From Penelope pileata (Eukaryota; Chordata; Aves; Galliformes; Cracidae), in the NCBI GenBank assembly GCA_013396635.1, contig WBMW01005904.1, positions 62,001 through 126,000 on the forward strand: a stretch of 64,000 nt of DNA, written 5' to 3'. Of the stretch, positions 13,251-27,537 are shown one piece after another (the first letter of the stretch is position 1; the number at the start of each line of letters is the position of its first letter). The notes beneath the pieces were generated by a model. It was not told where the DNA came from. It saw only the letters and a program-made list of their open reading frames with translations, and made no database searches. The position numbers were made by a program, and so were the translations under genes.

Positions 13251-16200
13251 GTCCGTATTTCACTCAGAAGTCATTTCATTAATGGGGAAAGTGAATCCTT
13301 CAGCGTTTTTGGCTGGTGAAGTGCCTTGAAATCATTTTGTAGTTTAAGCATTAGGATCTCAGGACTCAATCCAAAAGAGGGTTATGAAATGAGCACATGA
13401 GCTAGAAAGCACTAAAGCTGGTAGAAAGTTACCAGGTCTCAGACAGAGCATATTCCCAGTTCAAAGCAGCATAAACCTCCACTGATATCTTCCTGAACCT
13501 AAGCAATAGCTGGATTTTTTTTTTTTAATTTACATAGATGTATTTTCCTGTAGAAACAAACTATTTCAGTAGAAATTATGAAGTCTATTTTCCCGTGGCT
13601 TTGTAGCCTACGTAACTACAAAAGGTCTCTAGATCTTCATGTCCCAAATCCTCTGCTTCTTACTGTCTTTTCCAGTATCCCTCCCACCCCTTCCCCAATT
13701 CATGACATATAGCCTTCCCGAGAAGCAGTTGAGATAACACATCATTGTTTGCATCTGTAGTACTAGAATAGGAAAATAGCTTTTTATGTATTTTAAAATT
13801 TAGGAGTTAGAACCAGCTTCCAGGCTAGTAGTAAGAGATGTTGTAGTAGAGATGTAGGTGAAGTAGTAAGAGACAAACACTTAAATTTAAAATTGAAATT
13901 AGTATGACTAAAAGACTTCATTTGCAGAACAGGATTTCAGCTGTAATTTGGTGTTTGATTTGCAGTGAAAATGACAGGTTACAGACTCAAGAATAATAAA
14001 AACTGCCTCTGGAATTAATTTTCTTTTACATCTTGTTGCAACATATTATACACATACATTATTTATCATTGCATGGATCTCATCTTAACACACACCAAAA
14101 CCTTGACTCAGTCATATTCTGTGCTCCAATTAGATTGCAGCAAGAGATAATTATTCTAGGAAAATCTCTGTGATGGGGTTTCACAGCTGTTACAATTTAC
14201 TAAAGCAATAAAGTTAACATAAACATTAACCATTAAGAAAACCAAGTGGTCTCTATCTTTTAATATCTCTTGCCAGCAGAAAATCCAGAGGAGTGCCAAA
14301 AAGTGAGCACAGAGGCCACAGCTTACCACTTTCTCCAAGATGATTTGGCTTCTGCACAAATATGACCAAACTAACTGTACAGTGTAATGAGAGGCGAGGA
14401 GATTTCTGAGATTCCGTTGAAAAGAAAAGCAACCTGCTTCCAGAGCTTGCATGTGCCAGGAACAGAACTGTGTTCTGCTTGAACTCAGCTTACACTACTT
14501 GACCACTGCCTAGTGGGAGCAGCATTACTACAGGTGCTAGCATAAGGTGGTCTGAATGGCCACAATGTACAAAATGGATCTGGATTATCTGTGATACTGC
14601 TGGGAGAGAGTCATGATTCTCAAGCCCTTCACAGCCATGTGTCAAAAAGTAGAGCTGACTTCTACTATTGAAACACAACTGTGTAGTATCCAATTTCAGC
14701 TTAACATGAGTTAGGGAAAAAAAAAAAATAGAAGAAAACGAAAAAGAAAAAAAGCAAGCAGGAAAAAGAATAATAATATAGTCCTATTAGAAACTCCAAA
14801 TCTCATTCCCAGTAAATATAAATTTGTTACAGAAATACAGAAGACTTTTTTTATTAAAAGAGACAGAATGTGTAAGGTGAGAAAAGCTTGATTGCTCACT
14901 CTGTTACATCAGTTTTGCTCTGGAGTAGCTCCATAGAATCAGTGACAACAAGCTGACAGAGCTGAGGATCAGGTTTTGTGTTAATGAGCTCTCATGGGCT
15001 TGCCTGGTGGAAAGGTACATTTGGAACAAGAATATAATGTACCTGAATACATACAATACTCTTTCCATTTTGTTGTTCAAGTAGAAGTTGAGTCTACTGT
15101 ACGCAAGCTAGTAAAACTGTGTAAAGACGTTTCAGAGCATGACTGCTAGGAAGGGCAAATGTCATATCCATCTAAAAACTAATCACAGAATCAGAGAATA
15201 ATTTAATTTCATGTACTGAACTACCACTATCCTTATTACTGACAAATCTCAAAGAATAAGTCAGATTCTGAAAAATTTAGTATAAGTTGTTATTTGTATC
15301 TACTGTAAAAAGTGATTTTGCTGAATTCCTGAGCGAATCCAAAATCATAGTTTGCACTCTTTCTCCCCTTTTTTTTTAAGGGTGAGGATTTATGTAGTTT
15401 CTAAGAATATCACTTTTTTCATAAAAAGCTAAAGAACCGTAATATAAATAGGGATCTATTAGACACTGAAAAACAGATTAATTTTGATATTTTGGTGATA
15501 GATAAACAGTTAGGTAAAGAATATCTTTCCTTTCTTCCCCCTTGGTGTCACTCCTCATGCTGTGAGGAGTGTTTCTTCTCTGGCAATTCATTCCCAGTGT
15601 GGACCAGGGTGACTACATTGTTCTTTTCTCTGTTACTATTGCTGTTCATGGACATGTATCAGGACCCTGCTGCCATTTTGCTCTCAGTTTGTGATGACCG
15701 AGCCCTGTCTCTTTTAAAATCAACGTCAAAAGGTCCACGTCATTTGACTCTGAAAGACACTTAATACTTTTCAGCACATAAAAAGGACCTGAGTGCCCTT
15801 GATCTTTTGGTACAAATATCTTTTGCAATTACCAGTGCTGTATTTTATCTCAACAAAGTTTCTAAGAGTTCTTCACAAATGTGTGTATGGGTGGACAATA
15901 TTTTCTCACATATCTTAAATAGAAATAATTTCACAATAGAAAAAAAAAAAAAAGGATTGTGTCAATAATTTCCGTTTAACCAGAGCTTCACTGAGCTTTA
16001 ACTCAAAATGATTCTAAAAGGAGAAGCTTCCTTTGACAGTGTTTGTATGAAAAAAGCTTCTTTAATACAGTGTCATGAAACTGTCCCAAATGAGAGATTA
16101 TAATACTCTGGCTTGGGGAAGAAGAAAGTAATTACCTTTAAAATTTTCCCTTTTGATAACTTCAGTCTGGTTATTATAGCCTTTTTTGATGTTTAGTTCT

Positions 16201-16571
16201 ATAAAACAGGCTAAATGACCTGCTTTTTACATTATTATTAATTTAAATAAGCAAAAAACTTGATGTTGGGAAGGGTTACCACAAAATTTTGAAAATTTGG
16301 TTTCCTGAATTTACTTGATCTGAAACTCTAATGTCAATAAATATTTTCCAATTAATTTCACTTTGTTCTCGATCTGAATGTTTATAGACTCCAGCTATGC
16401 CTTTTGTTGTTACTAATCATGAAAATTGAATTCTACCTTTCACTACTCAGGACTACTCAGCACTGATTTTTTTAAGGGGAAATAGAAAATAAAACAAATG
16501 TCACTATAGAAAACATTTATCCAAGATTAAATTATTTCAACCTAAGTTGTAGTTATATGAATAACATTAAA

Positions 16572-16605
16572 ATTAAAAACAGTAAAACATTAAAAACAGT
16601 AAAAT
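16572..16605. repeat. Perfect 17-bp tandem duplication, A-rich
   Basis: ATTAAAAACAGTAAAA occurs twice head to tail, with only the final base of the 17-bp unit differing. It sits just upstream of a 90-bp T-rich tract. Confidence 0.9.
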
Positions 16606-16630
16606 TTATGGTACTATGAACAGTGTGTTG

Positions 16631-16716
16631 GTTTCTTTTTTTACTTTGTTTTTACTGTGTTTTTTTGTTGTTTGTTTTGTTGTTGTTTTTTCATTTATTT
16701 GTTTATTTATTTTTCT
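16631..16716. repeat. T-rich low-complexity tract
   Basis: The tract consists of T runs separated by single G, A or C residues, moving from TTTG/TTG units to TTTA units. It is simple low-complexity DNA with no sign of an attached LINE or SINE body. Confidence 0.85.
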
Positions 16717-18324
16717 GCACTGTTAGAACAAGTAATGATTGAATGATTTGGAGGATATGTGGTTTCAGGAACTTCTACCCATGCAGATTTCTAGCAACTA
16801 CCACAACCAAGATGCTTCAGTGATTTTCATGGAAATAGATCAAAATAAGAATTAAGAGCAAATTATGTTCATTGTCATTACATTCTCTTCTCTCCTCATG
16901 TATCCAGCCTCTAGAGGACTTAAATTTTTATTTGATGCGAGAGTTTTCTAATGGATAATTTTGTGCCTTGCTGTTTCAAAGAAGGATAACTGAAAGTAGA
17001 ATTCGGACCAGCAAATGTTAGAACCATATCCATGTTAACGAGGTACAGTCAGAACATTTTCATTCAGTCTTTCATTCCAAGAATAAAGAATTGGTACAAA
17101 GCAAGAGTCAAAAGGAGAAGTGTGTGGTGGGTTTCTTTTTTTTTTAATTATTATTATTATTTACTTTTATTTTTAATGATAAAAGCAATATTGAACACGA
17201 ACAGTAGTTTGGCAGAGTTGAATAAAATAGACAACTAAAACCAGAAAAAGAAACTAAATTATGCTAATAACAGACGTGTATAAGTTGAGAACAAAAGAAA
17301 TTTGTCCATTTTGCTTTAATGAATGCAATGTCCTCATTCTTCCTACGCAATTAAATATAGTAACCAAAATTTTTCAAACCATAATCAATTTCTCTGTTTC
17401 TATGAATACAGTGATGCTGTAGTAAACTAATTTGCTAAGTTGAGCCCCAGTTGGAGGCTTCCACTTAGTTCCTGGAAGAGTACTGAGATACATACAATGA
17501 CAGCAACAGACTTGCAGGGTTTTATTACTCCTCTGTCTCATGAAACTTAGTAATTAAACTCACTATCATTATCACTTTCCAATGGAGAATTAAAAAACAA
17601 GTGTTTGTTCAAACCCGCAGACACCTTGAACATTGAGTGTTTTATTGATTGTTGCAAGAGTTCTCCTGGAGGGAACTTCAGACAGCCCTAGAGATTCCAC
17701 TAGGCAGCTCCTGCTCTATCAAGTCCAATTTATTTGTTTAAATCTATTGATTAATGTCATGGGTAGAGTGTCACAGAGATTCCTGTTGCATGTGCGATCA
17801 AAATGTATATTTGTAAGACATGCAAATAGCCAATAGAAAATGTTCCCAGAGATGTGGAAATAGACACGTAACACAGCTCTTTACTAAGATATTTAAGAGC
17901 TGTTTTCTATGTAGTTAAGACAACAACAATGTACACATGTACTGAAGAGATCATGTATGATCACAATGCAGATAGATAAGAACTGAGCAGAATGGTAGAT
18001 CAGGGAGCTGATCTACTCAATCCAGCTGAAGATGTCTCTGTAAGAACACTAATAATGGAGACTCCCTTTGCCACCAGACAAACACAATCCTGTATGCTCT
18101 GTGCATGACCTTATGCCATGATCCCAATAAATTATTTTTCCTTCTTCTCAAAGAACCATGTCTGTAAGTGTCTGTGCAAAACCAACACCCTGGCAGTGGA
18201 ATTTGGTGACAATTAAAATAGATTTTTCATGGTAACTAAGAAGTAAGAAGCACTGAGTATTTTTCAGGATGTCAATATTGAAATTCAAAGAACAGTCCAG
18301 CTCTAGAGAAGAATGCACGGAGGG

Positions 18325-18475
18325 ATTGAACTGTCTCCATCCTTGGACGTTTTCAAGATGCAACTATATAAAGCCCTGAGCAGTCTGCTCTGACTTCAGA
18401 GCTGACACTGCTTTAAGCAGCATATTAGGCTAGAGACCTCCTTGTGTCTTCCCTCCTGATTTTTCCTATGATCCC
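18325..18475 (+). mobile_element. CR1 LINE 3'-end fragment
   Basis: The sequence follows the CR1 3' end in the sense direction. The 'tgtctccatccttgga' block is followed by 'ttttcaagatgcaact', then a 'ccctgagcagtctgctctgacttc' block, 'cactgctttaagcag', 'agacctcc..tgtcttcc', and a TTCCTATGATCC terminus related to the CR1 ATTCTATGAT tail. The copy is 5'-truncated to the last 150 bases and moderately diverged. Confidence 0.85.
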
Positions 18476-18800
18476 AAGATGAGAATACGGCAGGAACACA
18501 AGAGGTTTGTATTTGTATCAGTGTTGAAAGTTCCTAAGAGAAAGAAAATGGGGACTCCTCAGAATAAATGTGCTCTGGAAGAGGACAGAACACTCAATGA
18601 CGGTATGAAGAAAGTAAAGAGCAACAGAGAATGACTGAACCCTCTGGGACACCCATAGACACCTGGATGAGAGACAACCCAAATGATAAACAAAGGGCCA
18701 AATCCTATAAGATGAGAGACTGCAACAGTTCAAAAATATAAGATGACAAGATAGTCCTCAGCAAGGAGTGGTGAAGATGGAGTACTTTCTTTTTGGGAGG

Positions 18801-18837
18801 CCATTTCATATGAGACCATCAGACCATTTCATATGAG
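18801..18837. repeat. 23-bp-period direct repeat (1.6 copies)
   Basis: The 14-base core CCATTTCATATGAG occurs at 18801 and again at 18824, separated by ACCATCAGA. This is a minor local duplication. Confidence 0.85.
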
Positions 18838-21800
18838 CTTGCTTTGTTAGATGCCAGGTCAGTGATACTTGGTAAAAATGGTATCTGGTTGTAGAAGAAA
18901 ACACAGACTGTAAATGAAAAATGAGAAACAAAAAGGAGAAAACAGAGGAAGTTTCTGGAGACGCAAGCACGTGGGAAAGGCTTAGTTTGCTTGGAAAGGA
19001 AGATACTGTGTAGACAGAAGGAAGTAAGAGAAGGATGAAATGGACAGTAGGGGAACCGGAAAAATTCTACTCTGCCCTTCATCAGAGTGTCTAGGCACCC
19101 AGTCAAGGTTATTCCATAGGAATAAGTTTCTAATATATTTGTAGAAAATCATAAAAGTCCTCTGACTTCATACAGATTTTTCATTCACATTAAGAGACCT
19201 GATTATATTTAGGAATTGACTTAAAATACGGAAGAGTTCCCAACAGTACCTCGAATACACTTCAAGTCTGTTTTATAGTCTTAGCTGTACAAAAGCCAAA
19301 GGAGGATATTAGAAAAGAGCTAATTATAATTATTACTCTGAGACACGATAATATCAAAGGCATTTCAATGTTCATCCATTTTAGAGGGCCTCATAAAGTT
19401 CAGGAAAAAGTCTGACTCAGTTCATACTGGGAAACATTTTCAAAAGTACTGCTTTGAAGCCTGAGTAACTCAAGTTTCTTAGTATACTCAGAGGAAAAAC
19501 TGTCTGTTAATGTCTGAAAGGACACATAATTTGTCCTTACATAGCATGACTAGCTGCATTAGGAACTTGAGAATCAACATTTATTTTTATTTTGCAGAGC
19601 ATTAATATTTGTTCTACACGACCTATTTTTTGTGAACAATATTTTAGATAAACGGAATGGATTTGTTTTGGACTGCATTATTTTGTTCTCATAAGGAGTA
19701 ATGATGGTAGCTGATTTGCTGGGAGGATGTAAAAAAGTAATAAAAATCATGCATCTTCTGCAAAATCCTCTGGTCTGTTCTCAGACAACCATTTCTCTTT
19801 CCCCTATAACATATTTCACCTGCCCCTGAGCAAAGACAGGAAAGAGGAAAGGGAACTCTGCACTTCTGAGAACCTGGTGAAATGGAAGCTTATCTCAGAG
19901 CACAAACCCATGAGTCACCAAGACATATACATTCCACTTCTGTATATCTAGACTGACATGGAAATCAGAATAATTTCTGCCAAAGACCAGTTGTGCAATA
20001 AATTTCTAAATGTCAGTGTGTGCTCTGGATAGGTGTAGCAGCTTTCAGCAAAGTATTTTTTCATGAGATGCTTGTAACAGAAGCATTGTCCAGAATCACA
20101 CTAATCTATGCTCAGAGGGCAGAGAAAGAAGAACAAGGAATCTAAGAACCAGCATGACAATGTTCTATGCATTCATTAATGCAAAATGCTTGCATGTTAT
20201 GGAGATTGGTACAACATTAAATCATGAGAATTTGAAGTCAGAAACAGAGGTTACGCACAGAGTCAAATTTTATTTGTATCATTTTTAGCAGTGAATTATT
20301 TTCAACTTCAGAGGATTTTGTTCTGGTCCACACAATAAAAAAACTGAAAAATAGGTAAATATTAGGCATTTTTTCTCCTTTCTTAATTCCGAATCAATTT
20401 CAGCATTTCAGTCAAACATATCTTTGATTTTTTTGTGCAGCAGAAGTCACATATTCTCTAAGTATTTGCTTCTCTGGGTGAAACATTTCAAACTGCGTCT
20501 TCACAAGCTATTTTCCATCTTGAAGGTGCACTGATCAAAGTAATAGAATTGACACCAAAGCAGCTATTACTGTGATTGGTTCCATTTTGCAGTTTACATA
20601 TATTATCTGCGTAGATTTTATGTGTTTTTTTTTTTTAATACTGAAGGTTGAAAAATATCCCTCTGTAAGTAGCATTTACTATGCATGAAAATTCTTCCCT
20701 GGTGCTTCCTAAAGCAAGACATTTTTCTGTAGTTGCCACATATCAACAAGCAAGATAAGATATAGGATTGTTTCAGAACATATTTCAGCAAGCCAGACAC
20801 AAGCCAGACTTTTGCTCATGGTTCTGTCAATCTAATTTTGGACACCTTTTAATTAAGATGAAGATTATGACTAGCTTTCCAGAGACATTACCAGACAAGT
20901 CCAGATACTGAAATTGCATATGAAGTTCTCATGAGAGATCTGGAACAGTTTTACTCTCAGTGTGTGTTTCAGTAATCCACGTCTGTTAGAGTAGCAACTC
21001 AAATATTCATCCTTTTGTTTTTCATTTGAATTTTCCAAGTGGGTTACATCCAAGGTAGACATGTAAGATTTTAGAAAGTTCACATAGAAAACATTATTCA
21101 AGAGCACTACAATGGATTGGCTGTTACACATTGGTGCATGTGTAGGCAGACATGTTTATACATGTCTTCACATACCATTGCTACTTGCTGAGTAACATCA
21201 AAACTGCCAACATATATATCAAAGATTAAGCAAATCTAGGCCAGAACATTTTTAGACTCTGGAAGATATTTGAGCCAGAAAAGTTTTCCTGCTGTATGTT
21301 GAGGGAATTGGGTAAGACATGTTGAGCAAGATCCTATTTATGAGTTTCTAGTTTATGATCTAAATCCCATTTCTTTGTGCAAATTTTGTTGCAAAGTGAA
21401 CTCTGGAGAGTAGCACAGTCTGCTATTAGACTGTGGTATATCAATTCTTGCATAAAATAGTTTCCTATTGGGCGAGATATGCTTCTCTGAATCTGTGTGT
21501 CTCTATGGAGTTAAACAAGATGCAACCACATATAAAAGCTGTGATTTGCAGTCTGGCAGAAATCTGTGCTTGTATCTTGTTATCTTTGTGCAGCTTGAAT
21601 GAGGGAAAATGTCAAAAAAAAAAAAAAAAATGGTGACCAGATTGGTTGGGAACACCATCTGAGTTTTATAATTTTTTTTAGTTTTGTAGATCATTTAAGA
21701 CCTAGCAGTTCAGCTGTATGGAGTTGTCATTCAGCATTCAGCATATAGGAAAAGTTACTTTCCAAATTTCCTATCTTCTTTTCAAAGACTTTTATTTTTA

Positions 21801-24800
21801 ATTAAATCAGAAAGTCCCTAAAAAGGTACTTCAGACTTAGCCTTCAGTATCCTGAGTGATGTCATTATCTCTGCAATGTCAAGAATGAATCGTTTCTCTG
21901 TTTCTCTCTGTTAGGCTGTTCTTGGTTAAAGGCATTCTTTTGATTTACCATTTAAGGTGAAGAACATTGTTCTTTTTATGTATATCTATTCAGTTCTGTG
22001 ATAAATGGCACTTAAGAGTTTATTGTTTACCAGTTAGTGACATGATGTGTGTTTATTTTTAAGTTCCCCAAGCTTCATGACTGTAAGTTTTTATACAGAC
22101 ATATTTTTCTTTGTCCCTTTGTTTTACTTTCCTTTAATAGACTGCTATCGTTATCCCAAAACTGATGTCAGATGTACTCCTCTCTACAGGAAAAGTGCTT
22201 TTAATCTTCATTACACATTGCAACCTTTAGCTCTTTCTTGTCCATCCCTCAAAGACAACAATACTAACTGAATACAAGACTCATGTCTGTTGGTCTCTGT
22301 ACCTTCCATTAGGACGTTTTTCCATGTTTTTTTTTTTCTAATCCCTTCCAACTGACAAATTGTCAAATTGACAAGATAAGAATTTATAAGAATCATTAAA
22401 TTTTAGCAGGCTCTTTGTCTCTTATATTTTACAATCCCTGTGGAGTTTCAGAAATGATTGGGCTGTGATGAAGCATGCCTAGGAAGATGAATAACCAAAT
22501 GTTCTGAGGTCTGTTCTAAATATTCAGTAAGTAAAGCAGGGCATCTTTTCAGCCATAGAAAATGAAAAGCTTTTGACTCAGATGGCTAATATACTCTTGA
22601 TTTAGAGAGCTCTGCAAAAATCCCCATATTTGAAAGTTTCTGACCTTTGAGTCCACTTCAAAAGCATTTAATAAACTAGGAGGTGAAAATATGTCCAAAA
22701 ATCCAGTAAGAGATAAAGGATGTGACCCAGGAGAAACATCATGTTTTCTTTCAGTGCTACAATGCATGATATATTCGGGCCAAGCAACGGGATTAGGTAC
22801 AGGATTATTACAGGCTTAATATTTGAATCACTCAAGGATTCTCTGTTGCTTAGTGCATACAGACCAGAAAGTACCTTTGAAGTGTTAGCTAGATCTATGT
22901 CAGCTGTCAAACAGGTTGTACAGGTATGCAATGCACGCATGTAAGTTATAGGAAGTGGTGTCATCCTACTGAAAAACAAAGAGACAAATGATGCATAGGT
23001 ACTGCTGTGTGTCAAGACACCTCTCCAGCTCTGCCTTCATAACTGAGCAGCTAGGGTGGAACTGCCTGTATCTGTATTTCTTCCTTAGTCTTATGTTCTT
23101 CTTATCAGTCACTTTTATGACAAGACGCTCCAGACTAGTAAATGAGAAGTCTAAATGCCCTACTGGTTTCATTGAGATTTTTAAGATACCATGTTGAACC
23201 ACCACACTTTCTTAAAGCTTTGATATCAATTACATTGTCTCGTGGGAAGGTGGGACAAGAAAACACACAAACATGGTGTAATTAAGCTGTAAAATACATT
23301 TTTCTTGACTCATCGGTAAGGTCAAAGACAAGACTTCACATAAGACTGCTGAGTTGGAGGGGCACAATATTACAAATGACAATTAAAATAGTCTGCTTTC
23401 TCTCATGAAGATGATAGGGGAACTGCTGCAAATTTACAAGAGTATTTATCAAGTGTAACACCATTAGCCAGAGAAGGCAGAGCTGGAGTATTTCCTTTCT
23501 TTCTACACTCACATCACTCTCATTCTGGTAGGAGGTTTCACTCTTCTATATCATTATGTTACCTCCTCTGCTTCTTCACCCAGGTGTATTTCCTATTGGA
23601 AATATGTTCTTTATTCTCTTTGCTATGTTCTGAAACTGGTTCTACCTGGCTACCCAGGAAGCATTTCTTTAGGGACCAGAGGCTGGCCACCTATATTTTG
23701 TGTTTATATACTGGCTGTCCCTTGTGTCATACTTTGCTTAAGTTCTCAAAGGATCTCCACAGTAATCTTGTACTTGCACTGGCCCAGGTCCTTGCTGTGG
23801 TCTGATGGGATGCAATGGCACTGAGACTGACACAAAAGCATGTTGCTGTGAAATGCATAATGGTGGGCATCATGTCTTCAAACATACATAGGACTCCATG
23901 CTAGGTCATAAATAATGTCTTATGTGGCAATCCACGGGAGGACATCTGTAAGATTCCATTATGCCATAGGTACTACAACAAGTTCTGGTACCTGCCAAGA
24001 CTTTGAAACCATGGCAAAATTAGATGACCAAGGAACTTGACCTCAAAACATCAGCACAAGCTGTTCTTTACCACAGTGTAAAGAAGTCAAGCAGAATGCA
24101 ACTGCACTAGCATAAGAAATATCTACAGAAGAGTAAATAGTGAGAGTAGTGAGTGTAATGGAAGCATGATCCAACCTCATGCAGATGGGAGTTGGACCTC
24201 ACCCACTGTCCACCATCAAGACCATGCTGAAGAAAATCTTCAGCAAGAATCAATTATCCTGGACTCTTTCCTCTGATTTCATAATATTTTCAGTTTCGTT
24301 GTTCATTCCTTGTGACTCCTGCATTTTCTCAGGACTTCACTCTGATCTTTCCTTTGTAGAAAAACCTTTTCAGAATTCAATACCTGGTCTTGCAATCATA
24401 GTAAATGAACTTTTCAGCTTGCTAAAATACAGTTGGCATAGACATGAATTAACATGGAGAAGTGCAAATCTTTACTTATTTCAGTCTGGAGATCTGCTCA
24501 TCCTACTTCTTTCTACTCAGTTGTCTGGATCTTTTTAATTAATAAGATGATTATGTTATGATTTGACAAATAGTGTATTGAGAAAGGGATGTAATTCAGG
24601 TGGAAGAGGGAAGTGCAGAGTTCATATAGAGGCAGGAGCTTCCTGGAGAACAGTTTTCTTGTAAATCCTAGGAGGAGAATCCTGCCTTATGAGAGCTATG
24701 GCTATTGACAGAGAAGTAAATGAGATGTGGCATTCCTGGAAATTTGAAAGAACAGGACTACTGAAATTTACACTTCCATTTTCATCTTACAGTGTGTCTG

Positions 24801-26179
24801 AGGCTTAGTTTACAAGAATATTTCATGCTCACAAATGTAATTCTTTGTTCTCTCTTCACAGATATTTTGAGCATGTTTCAGATACTGTTTCTATGCCCCT
24901 AATAATAAATTTGAGGTTTATTTTGAATCTGAGTGAGCTTCAGTATCAGGCATTTTCTGTGCCACTTAGCAAGCAGTGAGAAGACACGAGAGTTTTAACA
25001 CACTTCTGAGTGTCCTCCAAAATTTCATTGCAATTACCTTTTTTTCCTGTTAGATGCTGGAGAACATATCATTATCTTCATATAGTGGTACCTGCCTGCA
25101 TCTGTTTGTGTGGTTCTCATTGTTTCTATAACAAGCTATATTTTAACCGTGGAAAAAAAGAAAAGAAACAAAAAGCATATGATCACAGAAGAATAAGATA
25201 AAAAAACAAGTTCAGCAGGTTATACTATAATCATACATCCATTGTGAAGGGCATTCTGAGCCCATTTTATCTTGAAGACAGCTTGTAGGCAGAATTCAAA
25301 ATTGAAACTGTCTCTAAAAAAATAGAAAATTTTCCCATAGGATCAGTCTTCATATCAGTTCTTAGACAAGGTAATAAACTACATCCAGCCTCTGTGACAT
25401 AAAAGTTATGTAAAAATACCTCAGTACTACTGAAATCTAAGGAATGTGCTACAATGGCACCACCTCTATACATTGCAGCTGATTTTAGTGCCTATCTGGA
25501 GAAGCTAAGGTACTTACTTCACTATTCGTATAGCTTGAAGGTTTCTTCTTTATATTCCACCTGGATAGTCTTTGTTGCCAATTAAGATGATATGTTCTTG
25601 GCATCTTCTTAGTGATCAAAGAGAACAGCTGATGAATTGCTTTCCAATTCTTAACACTCTGCTCTGTACTGTAAAGATGTTACCATGTCTCCTTCCAGTC
25701 TTTTCCAGGTGATTTTCAGCCTGATTTTCCAGTGAATGCAGTAATCCTTGCACTGTAGATAGAACAATGCTTTTGGCAGGTTGTATTTTTCCTAGTTACC
25801 TTTTGACCTGTGAGAATGTGTCCACAAACAGTCAAGTACAGTCTAGTACATCTTGTGAAAGAAACTTCCTTGGACACAGTCATGAACCCTTTCTACATCT
25901 TTCCTATCATTTTATCTGCATAAAATATTTCTAATATTCTACAAAAATTTTATCATTTGTTGCCTTCCTTTATTCTTTCTGCAAGATTGTAATATATTTT
26001 TTGAAGTCTAGGTGACAGGCAAGATGCAGAATCCAGCCTGCAGTTATTAGAGCAAAACACAAGTGGATCATTATTCCTCGTTAGTAATTACCAAGTGTGA
26101 GAAGTGCTTTTACAAGTAGATCTAACTGCTGACTTGTATTTTATTGTATTTCTGGTAAAACATTTGGTTCTTTAATGGC

Positions 26180-26227
26180 ATATTTTATGTTTTATTTTAT
26201 ATTTTATGTTTTATTTTTATGTTTACT
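26180..26227. repeat. Degenerate (TTTTA)n tract
   Basis: TATTTTATGTTTTA-like units repeat imperfectly over about 48 bases. It is simple AT-rich repeat sequence. Confidence 0.8.
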
Positions 26228-27500
26228 TTCAGATGATATACTCTTTGGGGGAAAGGATAAAATCTATGTCCTGCTCTTTTTTTCCATGATTCCCAGGAAA
26301 ATGAGCTTTCCTGAAGTTTCTTATGTAATGCCACTCATTTTAAAAAAAAAAAAAAGGCATATTCAAATTGAGAATATTAAATGAAAGTGAAAACTCAGGT
26401 GCAAGGTGCATGGTAATGCAAAACATTTCTTGGAATTCTAGCCAGTAACAACATTATTCAAGGCTCAATCTTATGATTTAAAAAGCCACAAAATTTCTCT
26501 TGTATACATTGGTATTACACAGTAGTTAATTTTATTTAAATTTACTTATATAAACAAAAGATGACCTTGGTTGATTTATAAGAAAAATGAATTATAGCAC
26601 ATGGAAACACTGGGGGTACATAGCAGTAAGATGTAAAACATTCAATTTGATCTTTTGCTTCTTTGATATGTGCAGCTTTGGGAAGTTTTTCAGTCAGTAT
26701 GAGACCCAGGACTTAAAGAAGCAATCCATAGTTTTCATGAGGACTATTTATCTAGTAGGTTACTTCTCACATCTATCATATCTTTCTGATCAGGCTAAAA
26801 ACCTGAAGGGAAGAAAATCACCTTCTGGATTTACTTGATTATATAAAAAATTTTGCTTCTTTACACTAATAATTTAGGATCAAAAATTGTCTAATTTTCA
26901 TTTCTAAAATCAGAGTGGATAGATGACTGAAATATGTATCAAAATTAAGCTGGATAAGCTGTGCATTAGGATATAAATTTTATCCTAAACCAGCAGAATT
27001 AAATTAGATACTATACATTTAAAAGTTCTGTAAAGATGTATACTATCAAATTTGCAGTGGAAGATAAACATTGATAAAGATTATTTATCTGGTTTTGAAA
27101 TCCAGAAATAAGAATTAAAATGAAATGAATCTAAAATAAACATCAATTACAGCATTATTTCTATCCCACTTACCTCATTCTTTTTAAACATAGAATTCTT
27201 TAGAAAGAACTGTTATGTCAGGAGCAACCATTTACTCTTCAGTGCTGCTTTTAAGCTGCATGAAAGCCATAGTTCTGGAGAGGGACTCCTCCGCACTAAG
27301 ACACGTGCAGGGTGAACAGACCCCCCCCAAAACCTTTTTGCACACTAAAGCACTAGGTGCACTGGTGTACCGAATGTATAATGATTTGGTACTAGTCAAT
27401 CTCTTCTCATGGTAGCTTTGAGTTTAAAGGCCATCTGGTAGATCTACAAGAATTATCTTTAAAACAATCAGCCTTGGTGTTAATGGTAATACAGCAGCAT

Positions 27501-27537
27501 GTCCCTTCCAGCCCAGGCCATTCTATGATTCTATGAC
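27501..27537 (+). mobile_element. CR1 terminal tail remnant
   Basis: GTCCCTTCCAGCCCAGGCCATTCTATGATTCTATGA contains the 'cccttccagccc' block and two units of the ATTCTATG tail typical of the CR1 3' terminus. No CR1 sequence is visible upstream, so this is either an extremely 5'-truncated insertion or what remains after deletion. Confidence 0.85.

Larger units (their letters stand above)
13251..18324. other. Gene-free stretch with A-rich and T-rich low-complexity tracts
   Basis: An A-rich purine tract lies at 14717-14782. An A14 run is at about 15940-15953. A perfect 17-bp tandem duplication ATTAAAAACAGTAAAAC is at 16572-16605. A T/G-rich tract of TTTG and TTTA units is at 16631-16716, and a T-rich plus (TTA)n tract at 17132-17180. 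No open frame here looks like a real protein. A possible trace of a CR1 tail at 15181-15200 is too short to call. Confidence 0.55.
18476..27500. other. Nine kilobases of unrecognised, gene-free DNA
   Basis: No transposon or exon is recognised. Small features include CCATTTCATATGAG repeated at 18801-18814 and 18824-18837, an A17 run at 21614-21630, a TTTTA-rich tract at 26180-26227 and an A14 run at 26342-26355. A C8 run lies near 27321. The longest open frames (119 codons at 24179-24538 and 115 codons on the minus strand at 22668-23015) have irregular composition and no domain. Chance best explains them. Confidence 0.5.

Noticed and set aside
13012..13329. 105-codon frame with a Lys-Glu-Arg-Lys-Gly repeat
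   Set aside because: The repeat is a direct translation of the (GGAAA)n microsatellite.
15181..15200. AATCACAGAATCAGAGAA, similar to the CR1 tail
   Set aside because: Only about 18 bases match and no CR1 body follows. Too short to call.
23820..24200. Possible processed pseudogene suggested by a less AT-rich, complex sequence
   Set aside because: No conserved protein could be read in any frame and no poly-A tail follows.
24179..24538. 119-codon open frame, plus strand
   Set aside because: Hydrophobic patches come from T-rich codons. There is no family resemblance and no supporting neighbours.
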